A DNA stretch of 64,000 nt, from contig NZ_BAABRO010000007.1 of the NCBI RefSeq assembly GCF_039545035.1, positions 186,001 to 250,000 of the forward strand, in the 5' to 3' direction. The notes under the pieces are model-generated. The model worked only from the letters and a program-made list of their open reading frames with translations, did not search any database and had not been told where the DNA came from. The DNA is from Novipirellula caenicola (GTDB taxonomy: Bacteria > Planctomycetota > Planctomycetia > Pirellulales > Pirellulaceae). The stretch's first letter is position 1, and every line of letters begins with the position of its first letter. A program made the position numbers and the translations under genes. Below, in pieces: positions 55,483 to 64,000 of the stretch.

Positions 55483-55647
55483 TGCTAAAGTCCTCGCCTG
55501 GGGGTGTGCTGCATACTTAACGCGAACTACTATATGCTCTCGGTGGGATGGAAGGCAAGTCAACAATCATTACCAGTTGGTGCGAAAATGGAGGCAACTG
55601 ATCTTACGGAAAGAGCTATTGTCAATTGTTGTGTCTGGCTTTCTGAA

Positions 55648-56013
55648 CTAAGCGGCGATTTCTTCCTGCATGATTCCGTCTTTGAAGGACCGTCCATCGA
55701 TGACGTGAATGATTATTTCGTGACTGTTCAGTCGTCTCCATTTCTTCGAAGCTGATTCAGCGAGCTTAAACATCGTCGCCAGACTCGCCCGTCGAGAACC
55801 GCTCCCCTTGGTCTTTCGATGGCGAAGCCGAATGTTCGCGAAGGTGGACTCGATCGGGTTGGTGGTTCGCAGATGTCTCCAGCGTTCAGCCGGGAAGTCA
55901 TAGAACGTTAGCAACGCCGAACGGTCCTTCTTCAAACGGTCACAAGCCTTTGGATACTGGCTCTTCGTCGATTTTAGTGGCTGATTTCCAAGCGGTCTTG
56001 GTTTTTCTACCAT
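55648..56013 (-). pseudogene. IS256-family transposase, C-terminal fragment
   Basis: 121 residues: YPKACDRLKKDRSALLTFYD, FPAERWRHLRTTNPIESTFA, NIRLRHRKTKGSGSRRASLA, MFKLAESASKKWRRLN. This is the conserved end of IS256-type (Mutator-like) transposases, including the last catalytic Glu in NPIES. The N-terminal two thirds are missing; the sequence breaks at about 56000, where the ISL3 fragment begins on the other strand. Confidence 0.85.
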
Positions 56014-56019
56014 GGCTGT

Positions 56020-56667
56020 ATGAATGAACTACATGCCCACTATCGTTTGCTAGTGGGACTTGATGACCAGTGGCAGGTCCAGAACGTTGACCTTCAGATG
56101 GATGCCAACAGGGTTGTGATCCAATTGCGTCACTCCGGCGGCAAACTCTGCTGCCCCGAGTTCCAGGATGAATGCTCTCGTGCGGACACCGCGCCAACGC
56201 GTCGGTGGAGGCATCTGGACACCATGCAGTTTGAGACCATCATCGAAGCGGCAATCCCTCGCTCACAATGCGCTCAGTGCGGAGTGAAAACCATTGCCGT
56301 GCCCTGGGCCGGCAAGCACTCTCGATTCACACTGATGTTTGAAGCCTTTGCTATTAAAGTCCTTCAGTCGGCTAGTAGCGTTTTGGCGGCGACCAAGTTA
56401 CTGAAGATCTCCTGGAACACCGCTCACGAGATCATGCAGCGTGGGGTCGAGCGAGGGCTACAGCGTCGTGATACCGACCCGATTGAAACCATCGGCATTG
56501 ATGAAAAGAGTTTTGGCAAAGGTCAGGACTACGTGTCGCTGATGGGTGACCTGGAAGGATCGCGGGTGCTGGAAGTCGTCAAAGACCGCAGTAAGGAATC
56601 TTGCGACAAACTCTTTGATAGTCTCACCGATGAGCAAAAATCGGGTATGGGCAATCTCTTCCAGTAA
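56020..56667 (+). pseudogene. ISL3-family transposase, truncated at the C-terminus
   Basis: 215 residues from ATG: MNELHAHYRLLVGLDDQWQV, RRWRHLDTMQFETIIEAAIP, CAQCGVKTIAVPWAGKHSRF, IGIDEKSFGKGQDYVSLMGD. This is the N-terminal half of ISL3/IS1167-type transposases (full length about 400 residues) with the first catalytic Asp (GIDEKS). The zinc motif reads CCPEF where CPEC is usual, a likely loss of a ligand. The second half is absent. Confidence 0.85.
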
Positions 56668-57267
56668 TTCGCGTCCAAAGACCACTGCTCGAAGTCCTTG
56701 ATCTGGATCGGCGGCAACAATTGCGTCTGCGTCTGTCATTCTTTCTTAATTGCCCGGGGGCTCAAAGGCTCCCTGGTGTACACATTAGATTGCGAAGTGT
56801 CTTCTTGGCTTAGCGGCAATTTTTGCGTGAGAATTTCTCGAACGCACTGAACGCGATGGTCGGAACAAAGCAGAGATACAGACACCGCCCCAAAGGTTCG
56901 GTCCAACTACGGATTTTAGTCAAGGTCCGTTGCGGCTGTGATCGCCAGTTGCCAGGGATGCGATCCGGGCGGTAGGACCGTCGGAATGCAGTCTCATCAT
57001 GTCCTCTGTCCGCCCGAACCCGTGCACATTCTTAAACGCCAACTCAAATCTGCCACACACCAACCGTCTGCGGAATTGAACGTTGGAGCTTCTCCTCTCA
57101 CTTCTTCTGCGTTCAGAGTTTCTATCGGCTCCGGAGCCATGATCGGCAATTGGAGTTGCAGGGAAGGCAAAGAGAAGCCGGTCCGGGACAATTGGGCCAC
57201 CGCTGAATATGGCTCGCCTTTCCGATAGAAAAACACGGGGGCTCGGAGTAGGTGGTTGATCTTTGGG
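56668..57267. other. Gene-free stretch after the IS fragments
   Basis: About 600 bases; no supported gene. A short open frame at 56938-57228 lacks homology clues. Some short words (TTCTGC-TTCAG, GGAAGGCAAA) recur at 60015-60085, weak evidence of a shared decayed repeat. Confidence 0.4.
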
Positions 57268-58581
57268 CTAACGCGATGGAGGGAGAGCAAGCTCAAGTTC
57301 CTTAAAGACAGGAATCTTGATTCCATTTCCCTCGACGGTGGTGACTGCCTCACCCAAAATCTCAGCGAGCGACTTTGGGGAGTCCTCTTGGATTATACGG
57401 ACTCTTCGGACCTCATTCACTAGGTCTGCATTCATTGACTCTTCCCAACTCTCTTTCCGCGTCGCCTCACGTATCAGTTTTCCATTCTCATAGCGAACCA
57501 GCTGATGCCCGTACTCGTGGCCTTCAGGGCTGCGGTGCAGAACGCGCCCAATTCCGTCGGTTACTACGATCGCAACTTTCCCTCGGAAGCCTGCGAATGA
57601 GCCAACCTCCAACGTCGTGGAGCCCGTGATTTTTCCGCTGGCGTCTATCGCAACGGTCGTTGTCATGAACTGCCTTAGGCTCTTTCTGTTTATTGCAATC
57701 TTTCCAGATTCAAATAGCAGAGGATAATTTCTGTTGATCAAGCGATCCGTGTCTGCGAACGCGTTGGCAAGAAAGATTCGAGGCGACCATTGAGAAGGAG
57801 GAAATGTTCCCCATTCAGCGGAAGTACGAAGCTCACCGACGATACTCTCTGAAGGCACTCCCCAGCACTTTCTCGATCCAACAGGTTGACCGTCATTTCC
57901 CACTATAGGATCACCTCCCTGCAGAATGCCCACAAGCTGGCAATCGCTCAAAAAATTAGACGAAGTCGAACAGATTGGACCGCCGCTGAAACCATATACA
58001 ACTTCATCTGCTTCCAAAAGTGAAACCAGCGGATCGCCGTCATGATCACGAGAGAGGTATTCATTTCCGATGGTTTCGGAGAAGGGGAACACGCCGTTGA
58101 AAACGCCACCCGTTACATAGTTGAAAGGCGTCGAGTCTTTCCCGAGTACTCGGACTGTTGGGTTGCCTGCTATCGCAACGTATTGCCCCGGTATTCGCAT
58201 CGCAGTCTTCGTAAGTGGTTTCTTGCCTTTAGACTGAAGCAGACGAGCCCCTTCATCGGTAAGGCGAAAGGCTGCCCAGTCGTGAGACGCAGATCTGTAC
58301 CACCCGTCCACGATCTCCTCGATTTTGATGTTGTCGCCTCGGTTTCCGAACTGGATCTCAATATTCGGGAGTCTCCTCACACTGTGGTAAGTTGTGACAA
58401 GGCACTGAGGAAGTCCGGGAATCGCTACGTAGGTAGCAGTGGAACGTCGTTCTCGAGAATCGTCACTTGCGTTTAGCCGGCAGGCCGCCTCTTGGGGCGT
58501 TCCTGCGGTGGCCAGTGTATTCATGCAGCTGGGCACAGCAATCCCGGTCAAAAGCATCAAAATGTAACAGAGTGTCTTCAT
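57268..58581 (-). CDS. Secreted trypsin-fold serine protease
   Basis: 437 residues with a signal peptide (MKTLCYILMLLTGIAVPSCM...). The chymotrypsin-fold triad can be read: His66 in LVTTYHSV, Asp101 in SHDWAAFRL and Ser199 in VYGFSGGPIC. After the protease domain (about 45-240) comes a C-terminal domain of about 150 residues with beta character (TVAIDASGKITGSTTLEV, GKVAIVVTDGIGRVLHRS) of unknown role. It is probably an exported peptidase. It is divergent from the lipoprotein gene at 58749. Contrast with 6096-7340, where the triad is lost. Confidence 0.75.
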   Translation of the reverse strand: MKTLCYILMLLTGIAVPSCMNTLATAGTPQEAACRLNASDDSRERRSTATYVAIPGLPQCLVTTYHSVRRLPNIEIQFGNRGDNIKIEEIVDGWYRSASHDWAAFRLTDEGARLLQSKGKKPLTKTAMRIPGQYVAIAGNPTVRVLGKDSTPFNYVTGGVFNGVFPFSETIGNEYLSRDHDGDPLVSLLEADEVVYGFSGGPICSTSSNFLSDCQLVGILQGGDPIVGNDGQPVGSRKCWGVPSESIVGELRTSAEWGTFPPSQWSPRIFLANAFADTDRLINRNYPLLFESGKIAINRKSLRQFMTTTVAIDASGKITGSTTLEVGSFAGFRGKVAIVVTDGIGRVLHRSPEGHEYGHQLVRYENGKLIREATRKESWEESMNADLVNEVRRVRIIQEDSPKSLAEILGEAVTTVEGNGIKIPVFKELELALPPSR

Positions 58582-58748
58582 TGGATAACAATGCTCGTAC
58601 GGAAATTGGGGCTGAAAGGGTTATGCCGCTGAATCGTCGCCCCCCCAAAGAAAGTGGATCGGCATTTGAGGAAAATGTCAAGTGTCAGCGTTGCACGGAC
58701 GAAATTGCAACTGTCCAGAAGTAAGCATACCAAGACGGGATTAAAGAA

Positions 58749-59834
58749 ATGCGAACGACGCTGTGCATTCTCGCGGTTCTATCGCTCTGCTCCCTTTCGG
58801 GCTGTACTGCTCGCAGGCTGCGCATTCAAAGTGTCCAGCACGCACAGACGCTCAGCGACATTTTCCAGCAGCAGACGCTTGACAACTTAGCAAAGTTCGC
58901 AAGGGACCCAAACGCACTCCCAGACTTTGCTATCCCAACAAGCGGCCTTTCCCAAGTCGCAGATACAGGTGAAATCAACGGTTCGCTTGGCTGGGCCTCA
59001 AGAGTATTTGATTCTGCATCGCTGGGCGGTAAAGGTACCAGAAAGACGCAAGCAGACTGGACACTGAAGCCCATAAGTGATCCTCGCAAGCTAGAGAGAA
59101 TGAGGTGCCTTCTTCAACGGGCCATTGCAGCTTGCGGTTCATCATGTAGGCAAGGTTGCCCAGATTGTGAGAAATCGCTCAGTAAGTTTTTCTACGGAGA
59201 TTCGCACTACGCGGGATCTAGCAGCACATCTTCCGAGGTTGATTTGAGCTGCTTGCACTCGGGTTGGTTTGTCGTGAGTTGCGAGAAGTGTGCTAGGGAA
59301 AAGTACGACAAGTGCTGTCTCATCGGGGAACACTGTGGAACGGTTGTTTGCGTTCCACGAGGGGAGGGATCCAATCAGCTTTCGCTGTTAACGATTGCAC
59401 TTCTAGATATCGCCCAAAATGACCCGCCGACAGTGGCGAAGAAACGGGTTAAGGCGTACTTAACTGACAAAGGAAAGCTTACTACGGAAGCTAATGCGTC
59501 GTTTGAAGTTGAGAGAGAGCTTCCTGTAAACGTGTCCGCCGTTGGCGTCCTTTCGCCGACTGAGAGGAAACTGAACCAAAGTCTGCTTGAAATCTACGAG
59601 GATCTCGGTATCAAACCGTCTTTTGGGAATTCTGGAAATATTGAATTCTCGACTGATACATTGAAAGACGAAAAGAAAGAGGAACTGCAGGAAAAATTGC
59701 AGAATTTACCTAGCGTTTTTGAAGATCCTCAGCTTAACGATACTTCTTATGACATGATCGAGAGCATGCCGAGCGAGCCTTTCGTACCGATAGATCAGAT
59801 ATTTCAGCGTCAGGTAGACCGGTTTCGGGATTAG
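58749..59834 (+). CDS. Lipoprotein, conserved hypothetical
   Basis: 361 residues with a lipobox (LSLCSLSGC, Cys19). The mature start QTLSDIFQQQTLDNLAKFAR with DPNALPDFAIPTSG resembles a family of planctomycete lipoproteins that begin with a helical segment of this kind. The centre has a Cys-rich stretch (CGSSCRQGCPDCEK, CEKCAREKYDKCC) that may bind metal or form disulfides; the C-terminus is acidic and helical. Function unknown. Divergently arranged with the secreted protease. Confidence 0.75.
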   Translation: MRTTLCILAVLSLCSLSGCTARRLRIQSVQHAQTLSDIFQQQTLDNLAKFARDPNALPDFAIPTSGLSQVADTGEINGSLGWASRVFDSASLGGKGTRKTQADWTLKPISDPRKLERMRCLLQRAIAACGSSCRQGCPDCEKSLSKFFYGDSHYAGSSSTSSEVDLSCLHSGWFVVSCEKCAREKYDKCCLIGEHCGTVVCVPRGEGSNQLSLLTIALLDIAQNDPPTVAKKRVKAYLTDKGKLTTEANASFEVERELPVNVSAVGVLSPTERKLNQSLLEIYEDLGIKPSFGNSGNIEFSTDTLKDEKKEELQEKLQNLPSVFEDPQLNDTSYDMIESMPSEPFVPIDQIFQRQVDRFRD

Positions 59835-60570
59835 CAAATCCAAGAATGATGCTATCGGATACTTGCGTGAAAACGAAACTGATTTCACTGCAGTGTTTCT
59901 GGGTAGGTGCTTGCTTCCCTTCGGGCTGGTTGCCAGAAGTCGTGCCGAACTCAGGCACTGCGATTCGACTAGAATCCCACCCGCCGAGGGAATTACGGTT
60001 CCGATTTTCTTCTTTCGCCCCTTCTGCATTCAGTGTTCTGAGTGGCCTAAAGCCGCGTAAGGCATTTAGAGTTATAGGGAAGGCAAATTAAACCCATTCT
60101 GGGACTCGGGGAATCGACGGAAAGCTTCTCAGTCGACGGGGGATGGGCCGACGGGCGGCTAGAAGCACGGTACAGCAGTCATCGAATCCGACCGACACCT
60201 CTGCGAGTACCGTCGATGGCTCTCTGATGTCGGCCGATGCAATCTAACGCACCAGGGTGCAGAACTGAAGCGAGCTTTCGCACCCGAGCTGCTCCCCATT
60301 CGGCTCGTGTTAGAAGTCATCTTCATCATTCGTAAGCACTTCCGGATCGCTGGATGCGATCGAGCGAACGGGGCGTTGTCCAAGCCGGGCTCAAAGTTCG
60401 GGGCAGGTTGGCTCGACGAGAACTGCTGATTCTGTTGCGATCGTTGTGAGGCACTGAATTGTCACGGCCGCCGATCAATAAATCCCAAAATTTTTTCTAA
60501 TTGCTTGATTTCCCACAAATCAGATGGTAACAATACGAGCTGTCGGGTGGTCGCCGCATAGGGGGGGGGG
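59835..60570. other. Long gene-free stretch ending in a G10 tract
   Basis: About 735 bases. No gene could be supported on either strand. The last ten bases (60561-60570) are all G and touch the ATG of the VOC gene. Confidence 0.5.
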
Positions 60571-60948
60571 ATGCTCTTTGGGGAACTAGGGGAAATCATT
60601 CTCTATGTCCAGAACATGGACGCGCAATTTGAATTTTACCATTCACTGCTTGGTTTTCCTGTTGTTTATCAAGACAACGAGAGTGTGCAAGCCTGCAGTT
60701 GGATATTGCTTGACACTGGTGCCTGTAAACTTGCATTGCATAGCGGTGGGCAGCGGTGCCTGGGCAAGGACGCTCCAAAAATTGTCTTTTTTGTCCACGA
60801 CCTTAAATGTGCATATGACAAGCTGAGGGAAAATGGCGTCGATGTTTGCGACATTTTCTCACCCGCACCAAACACTTTCGTTGCAAACACATTTGATCCC
60901 GAAGGAAATTCTGTTTCCTTTGAATCTACAACTCCCTTGGATAGCTGA
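60571..60948 (+). CDS. VOC (glyoxalase/bleomycin resistance) family protein
   Basis: 125 residues, a single VOC unit of two beta-alpha-beta-beta-beta modules: GEIILYVQNMDAQFEFYHSL with LGFPVVYQ, then PKIVFFVHDLKCAYDKLREN with VANTFDPEGNSVSFEST. The usual metal ligands are hard to fix; a Glu near the end (NSVSFE) is present. It could be a dioxygenase-, lyase- or binding-type VOC protein. An in-frame TAG lies just before the G10 run. The stop is one base before the NHL gene start, so the two are co-translated. Confidence 0.8.
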   Translation: MLFGELGEIILYVQNMDAQFEFYHSLLGFPVVYQDNESVQACSWILLDTGACKLALHSGGQRCLGKDAPKIVFFVHDLKCAYDKLRENGVDVCDIFSPAPNTFVANTFDPEGNSVSFESTTPLDS

Positions 60949-60949
60949 A

Positions 60950-62908
60950 ATGACTAACATGTTAAGGAAGCAATCTTGGATTGTATTTCAATTCGCTTTG
61001 GCAATGGTTGCATCAGCATCCTATGCAGGAGACCCTCCATTTCCCAACGAATTGAAGTACCCGAACGTAGTTGCCCCCAAATTTGAGTTTGGTACGTACG
61101 GTGAAGCTGAGGGGCTTTTCCGTGATCCGTCTGCCTTGTTGTTCGCTGACGATTCAGCTGTGTACGTGTCCGATTCGGGGAATAATCGAATTCAGAAACT
61201 TACGGTTGATGGCAAGCCACTCGGAGCGTTTACAGCTGATGGAATGCTGAATCCACGAGGGATGGAAAAGACTTCCACCAAAACAGTGCTACTAGTAGCC
61301 GAAGGTAGCCACGAGGTCTTGGAGTTCAGTGAGAGCGGAGTTCTTCAACGCCGTTTTGGAACATTCGGGCACGATCACGGACAGTTTGACCGTCCGAAGG
61401 ATGTAGCGATCCTCGATGGCAACATCGCCATTGCTGATTCTGGTAACTGTCGCATTCAGTTTTTTACATCTGATGGCGAATTTCTGTCTGCATTCGGTAG
61501 CCACGGAATTAATCCAGGTGAATTTGATGATCCAACATCTTTGGCCGTTGACTCCAAGGGCTTTATTTATGTGGCAGATGCGGGTAACAATCGCATTCAA
61601 AAGTTTTCGTCTGACGGGAAATTTGTGAAGACGTGGGGGGGGTGGGGTTCGCATGCTGGATTGTTTGCAACTCCAATTTCTGTCGAAGTTAGTGGCGGGT
61701 TGCTGTACGTTGCCGACCTCGTCAATCATCGTCTACAGGCATTCAACACAGACGGTAAGTTCCTTTATCAGTGGGGGCGTCATCCTCCCGTGGCACACGA
61801 AGGAAATGGGCGCGTGCATTATCCTTCTTCAATCGCTGCGTCCCCCAACGGTCAGTACGTTGCGGTCATAGAGTCTTTTGAGAATCGCTGTCAGGTGTTT
61901 GGATTCAAATCACTAAATGCAGTGAAGCAGGTAGACGACAACGCTTGGTGGGAGAAAGCGACACGTTTTCACTATGGAACAAGGGTTCGGGCAGGAGAGA
62001 CGCTGCTCGCAATTTCTGAGCCAGATACTCACTCGGTTTTGTTGTTTGACAACCGTGGTGACGTTCCTGAGTTAATTAACCGATTTGGCGGACAGGGGAA
62101 CACTTTTGGACGCATGGTTCGTCCGAGCGGAATTCTGATAACAGATGCAGCTAGGGGAGAGTTCGTCGCTAGCGACAGTGGAAATCGTCGACTTCAAATG
62201 TTCGCAGCAGAACCGAACCCCGATCCTGAAGCAGCGGGAACATTCGTAAAAAATGCAGGAAAGTTTGTTAGAGCGTTTGGCCCCCCATCCAGCGACCTGA
62301 AGCTTACCGACGAGCTTGATGACAGTGCTCCGTTCTTTAGAGAGCCAAGCGCCATGGCCAATTTAAGTGATGGCCATATTCTGCTGTGCGACCCAGCAGA
62401 CCACCAAGTGTTTGAGTACGAGCCAGGATTCAAATTCGTGAAAAGGTGGGGTGGTAAAGGAAAAGAACAGGGGCAATTTGATCGACCTCTGGACATTGCA
62501 GTTGCCAGCAATGACGACATTTACATCGTTGATGCGTACAACTTTCGAATTCAAGTTTTTGACAGAGATGCAAACTTTAAACGGGAATGGGGCAAAGCTG
62601 GGTCTGCGGACGGTGAGTTTGTTTCTGCTTTTGGGATTGCCATTGGCGATGATGACAATGTCTTCGTGACGGACTCAGCAACCCACAAGATTCAGAAGTT
62701 TTCAAAAGATGGCGATTTCATCAAGTCGTGGGGCAGCTGGGGAACTGGCAATGGCGAGTTTTATAAGCCTAAAGGTATTGCTGTAGACGGAAAAGGTCGG
62801 GTCGTCGTGGTGGATTTCGGCAACCATCGAGCACAGATGTTTGATCAGGGAGGGGAGTTTCTAGCAGCTTTCGGGATTGGCGAAGAGAAAAACTCACCAG
62901 GATACTAA
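60950..62908 (+). CDS. Exported NHL-repeat beta-propeller protein
   Basis: The ATG at 60950 gives 652 residues with signal peptide MLRKQSWIVFQFALAMVASA-SYAG. At least nine NHL units are visible, each with the pattern G-xF-xxP-x-(D/G)-(I/V)-A-V ... V(A/T)D-x-x-NxRIQ(K/V)F: VSDSGNNRIQKL, IADSGNCRIQFF, VADAGNNRIQKF, VADLVNHRLQAF, ASDSGNRRLQMF, IVDAYNFRIQVF, VTDSATHKIQKF, VVDFGNHRAQMF. Two propellers are likely. Such exported NHL proteins act as binding scaffolds or, in a few cases, lyases. It is the second gene of a cluster with a YtkA-like lipoprotein and a di-haem peroxidase. Confidence 0.9.
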   Translation: MTNMLRKQSWIVFQFALAMVASASYAGDPPFPNELKYPNVVAPKFEFGTYGEAEGLFRDPSALLFADDSAVYVSDSGNNRIQKLTVDGKPLGAFTADGMLNPRGMEKTSTKTVLLVAEGSHEVLEFSESGVLQRRFGTFGHDHGQFDRPKDVAILDGNIAIADSGNCRIQFFTSDGEFLSAFGSHGINPGEFDDPTSLAVDSKGFIYVADAGNNRIQKFSSDGKFVKTWGGWGSHAGLFATPISVEVSGGLLYVADLVNHRLQAFNTDGKFLYQWGRHPPVAHEGNGRVHYPSSIAASPNGQYVAVIESFENRCQVFGFKSLNAVKQVDDNAWWEKATRFHYGTRVRAGETLLAISEPDTHSVLLFDNRGDVPELINRFGGQGNTFGRMVRPSGILITDAARGEFVASDSGNRRLQMFAAEPNPDPEAAGTFVKNAGKFVRAFGPPSSDLKLTDELDDSAPFFREPSAMANLSDGHILLCDPADHQVFEYEPGFKFVKRWGGKGKEQGQFDRPLDIAVASNDDIYIVDAYNFRIQVFDRDANFKREWGKAGSADGEFVSAFGIAIGDDDNVFVTDSATHKIQKFSKDGDFIKSWGSWGTGNGEFYKPKGIAVDGKGRVVVVDFGNHRAQMFDQGGEFLAAFGIGEEKNSPGY

Positions 62909-62909
62909 G

Positions 62910-63383
62910 ATGCGACATTTATTAGATTTCAGCTTATGTGTATTTGCTTCACTGCTATTAGTTTGCTCAGGATGCCAGAAGAGCGAACCCGCTCTCGACG
63001 GAAGTGGCATAGTGATTGAAAGTGTTACTGCGACACCAGCTTCGTTCCCAAACGAAGTGACTAGTAACGGCGAGGCCTATGTGCTTAGTGAACTTGATGT
63101 TCTTGAAGAGCACATCGTCATTAACAAGCCGTTTTCATTCTCGTTCATCTTGGAGGAGAAGTCTGGGCGATTCCCAGTTGATGATGAATTCACAGTAAAT
63201 TGCGAAGCCGTCATGCCCGCTCACAATCATGGCATGAACTATGAGCCTGAAATCGCAATTCTGAAGGGCGGAATGGTCACCGTGAAGGGGATGGTTTTTC
63301 ACATGCCGGGTGAGTGGCAAGTGCATGTCGACGTTACGGCAAATGCAGTTACGGAACGCAGCCAATGGGCCATCAATCTGTGA
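62910..63383 (+). CDS. YtkA/FixH-like lipoprotein
   Basis: 157 residues from the ATG at 62910, one base after the NHL stop. Lipobox LLLVCSGC (Cys22). The domain is an Ig-like fold with MPAHNHGMNYEPEI followed by GMVTVKGMVFHMPGEWQVHV, the His/Met pattern of the YtkA family, often met beside copper or cytochrome proteins. Surface lipoprotein, perhaps metal-binding. Its last 19 bases overlap the peroxidase gene. Confidence 0.82.
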   Translation: MRHLLDFSLCVFASLLLVCSGCQKSEPALDGSGIVIESVTATPASFPNEVTSNGEAYVLSELDVLEEHIVINKPFSFSFILEEKSGRFPVDDEFTVNCEAVMPAHNHGMNYEPEIAILKGGMVTVKGMVFHMPGEWQVHVDVTANAVTERSQWAINL

Positions 63384-64000
63384 AGTCACAGTATGCTACA
63401 CTTCTAGTCGCTATTCAATTGCTGTTCGGATGCAACCGCCCCGAATCATTTCCTTTGGCTCGTGAAGAACTCAAAGTCGTCGACGACGACCTTTTCACGA
63501 TGCTCATCCAGTTGTCACCAATTCCGCCAGTGCCGCATGATAGAACCAACGAATTCTGCGATAGGGTCGAAGCTGTCGACCTGGGGCGTCAATTGTTTTT
63601 TGACCAAGGGTTTTCAAACAACTCAAAGGTGTCATGTGCAACTTGCCACAATCCAGTTTTTGGATTCACAACTCGTGAGTCCACGGCGAAGGGGCTTTCG
63701 CCGACATTTCGGAATGCTCCGACTGTATTAAATGTTTCTCACAATCGTTGGTATGCCTGGGATGGTAGTTCCGACGTTTTGTGGGCGCAATCTGTGAAGC
63801 CAATCGAGCACCCATTGGAACATGGTTTCACTCGCCGAGATGTTCTTCGTCGATTTCACACAGGCGACTATGCGAAAACCTATTTTGACGTTTTCGGTGT
63901 CCGGCTACCGCCAGTGAATTGCGATGAGAATAGGCTTGCCAAGTTTTATGCAGATGTTGGCAAGGCGCTGGCAGCTTTTCAGAGCACTTTGAATTCAGGA
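63365..64000 (+). CDS. Di-haem cytochrome c peroxidase/MauG-like lipoprotein (partial)
   Basis: The ATG at 63365 opens a frame of 212 codons to the window edge. A lipobox (LLFGC, Cys23) follows a hydrophobic segment. The family block LGRQLFFDQGFSNNSKVSCA with heme-binding CATCH (Cys91, Cys94, His95), then GLSPTFRNAPTVLNVSHNRW and WDGSSDVLWAQSVKPIEHPL match bacterial di-haem peroxidases and MauG-like enzymes. The second haem motif lies beyond the window. Probably an exported enzyme that reduces peroxide or oxidises a partner; the partner could be the neighbouring lipoprotein or NHL protein. Confidence 0.88.
   Translation, partial: MGHQSVKSQYATLLVAIQLLFGCNRPESFPLAREELKVVDDDLFTMLIQLSPIPPVPHDRTNEFCDRVEAVDLGRQLFFDQGFSNNSKVSCATCHNPVFGFTTRESTAKGLSPTFRNAPTVLNVSHNRWYAWDGSSDVLWAQSVKPIEHPLEHGFTRRDVLRRFHTGDYAKTYFDVFGVRLPPVNCDENRLAKFYADVGKALAAFQSTLNSG

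Noticed and set aside
56938-57228. 96-codon open frame after the ISL3 fragment
   Set aside because: No homology clue; resembles decayed repeat sequence also seen near 60015.

Overview
The window looks like chromosomal DNA of a planctomycete, most likely of the Pirellulaceae (Rhodopirellula-like). The case rests on a planctomycete-type cytochrome/DUF1587-DUF1592-DUF1588-DUF1585 protein next to a DUF1552 protein, a MoxR/DUF58/VWA operon of secreted and membrane proteins, an ECF sigma factor followed by a membrane protein and secreted proteins, high-GC genes joined by 4-base ATGA overlaps, and several families of dispersed palindromic repeats between genes. No database search was possible; names rest on motifs read by eye.

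Layout. 1-3.5 kb: a minus-strand run of ECF sigma factor, single-span membrane protein and two secreted proteins of unknown role. 3.8-7.4 kb: an AT-richer accessory patch with a Cys-rich hypothetical protein, an IS21 IstA remnant and a membrane-anchored trypsin-fold protein whose catalytic His and Asp look replaced. 7.8-18.6 kb: a long minus-strand series with an Mrp/Mnh-type cation/proton antiporter operon (E, F, G, DUF4040, B, C and three D/NuoL-N-like subunits, nearly all overlapping by 4 bases), then a beta-CASP metallo-hydrolase fused to a LOG domain, then a D-lactate dehydrogenase. 18.9-22.6 kb: a secreted Trp/Tyr/Gly-repeat protein, a CPA2 antiporter with a TrkA-N domain and a truncated universal stress protein. 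Energy and ion homeostasis is the common theme of 7.8-22.6 kb.

23.3-35.4 kb: a TlpA-like thioredoxin protein, then a MoxR ATPase, DUF58 protein, single-span protein, two MIDAS-bearing VWA proteins, an Ala-rich protein and a 1405-residue envelope protein, a set arranged like the Bat (MoxR-VWA) systems. 35.9-41.1 kb: a three-gene unit of planctomycete cytochrome/DUF1592 protein, DUF1552 protein and secreted partner. 41.2-42.2 kb: decayed remains of what reads as a polymorphic-toxin cassette (toxin C-terminus, ankyrin protein, SUFU-like fragment). 42.4-53.4 kb: housekeeping genes (tRNA-Val, infC, Nif3-like, GT2, EVE, tRNA-Leu) in a repeat-rich landscape, ending in a secreted EF-hand protein fused to a deiodinase-like thioredoxin fold with Cys in the Sec position.

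53.4-64 kb: an accessory region with a dead IS3 element with both ends, truncated IS256 and ISL3 transposases head to head, then secreted proteins: a Cys-rich protein, a trypsin-fold protease with its triad, a lipoprotein, and a VOC / NHL-repeat / YtkA-like lipoprotein / di-haem peroxidase cluster that runs off the right edge. The observations most worth testing are the decayed AHH-ankyrin-SUFU cassette, the deiodinase-EF-hand fusion, the metallo-hydrolase-LOG fusion, the pseudoprotease, the antiporter subunit lacking its conserved Glu, and a dispersed repeat that is translated within a large envelope protein.
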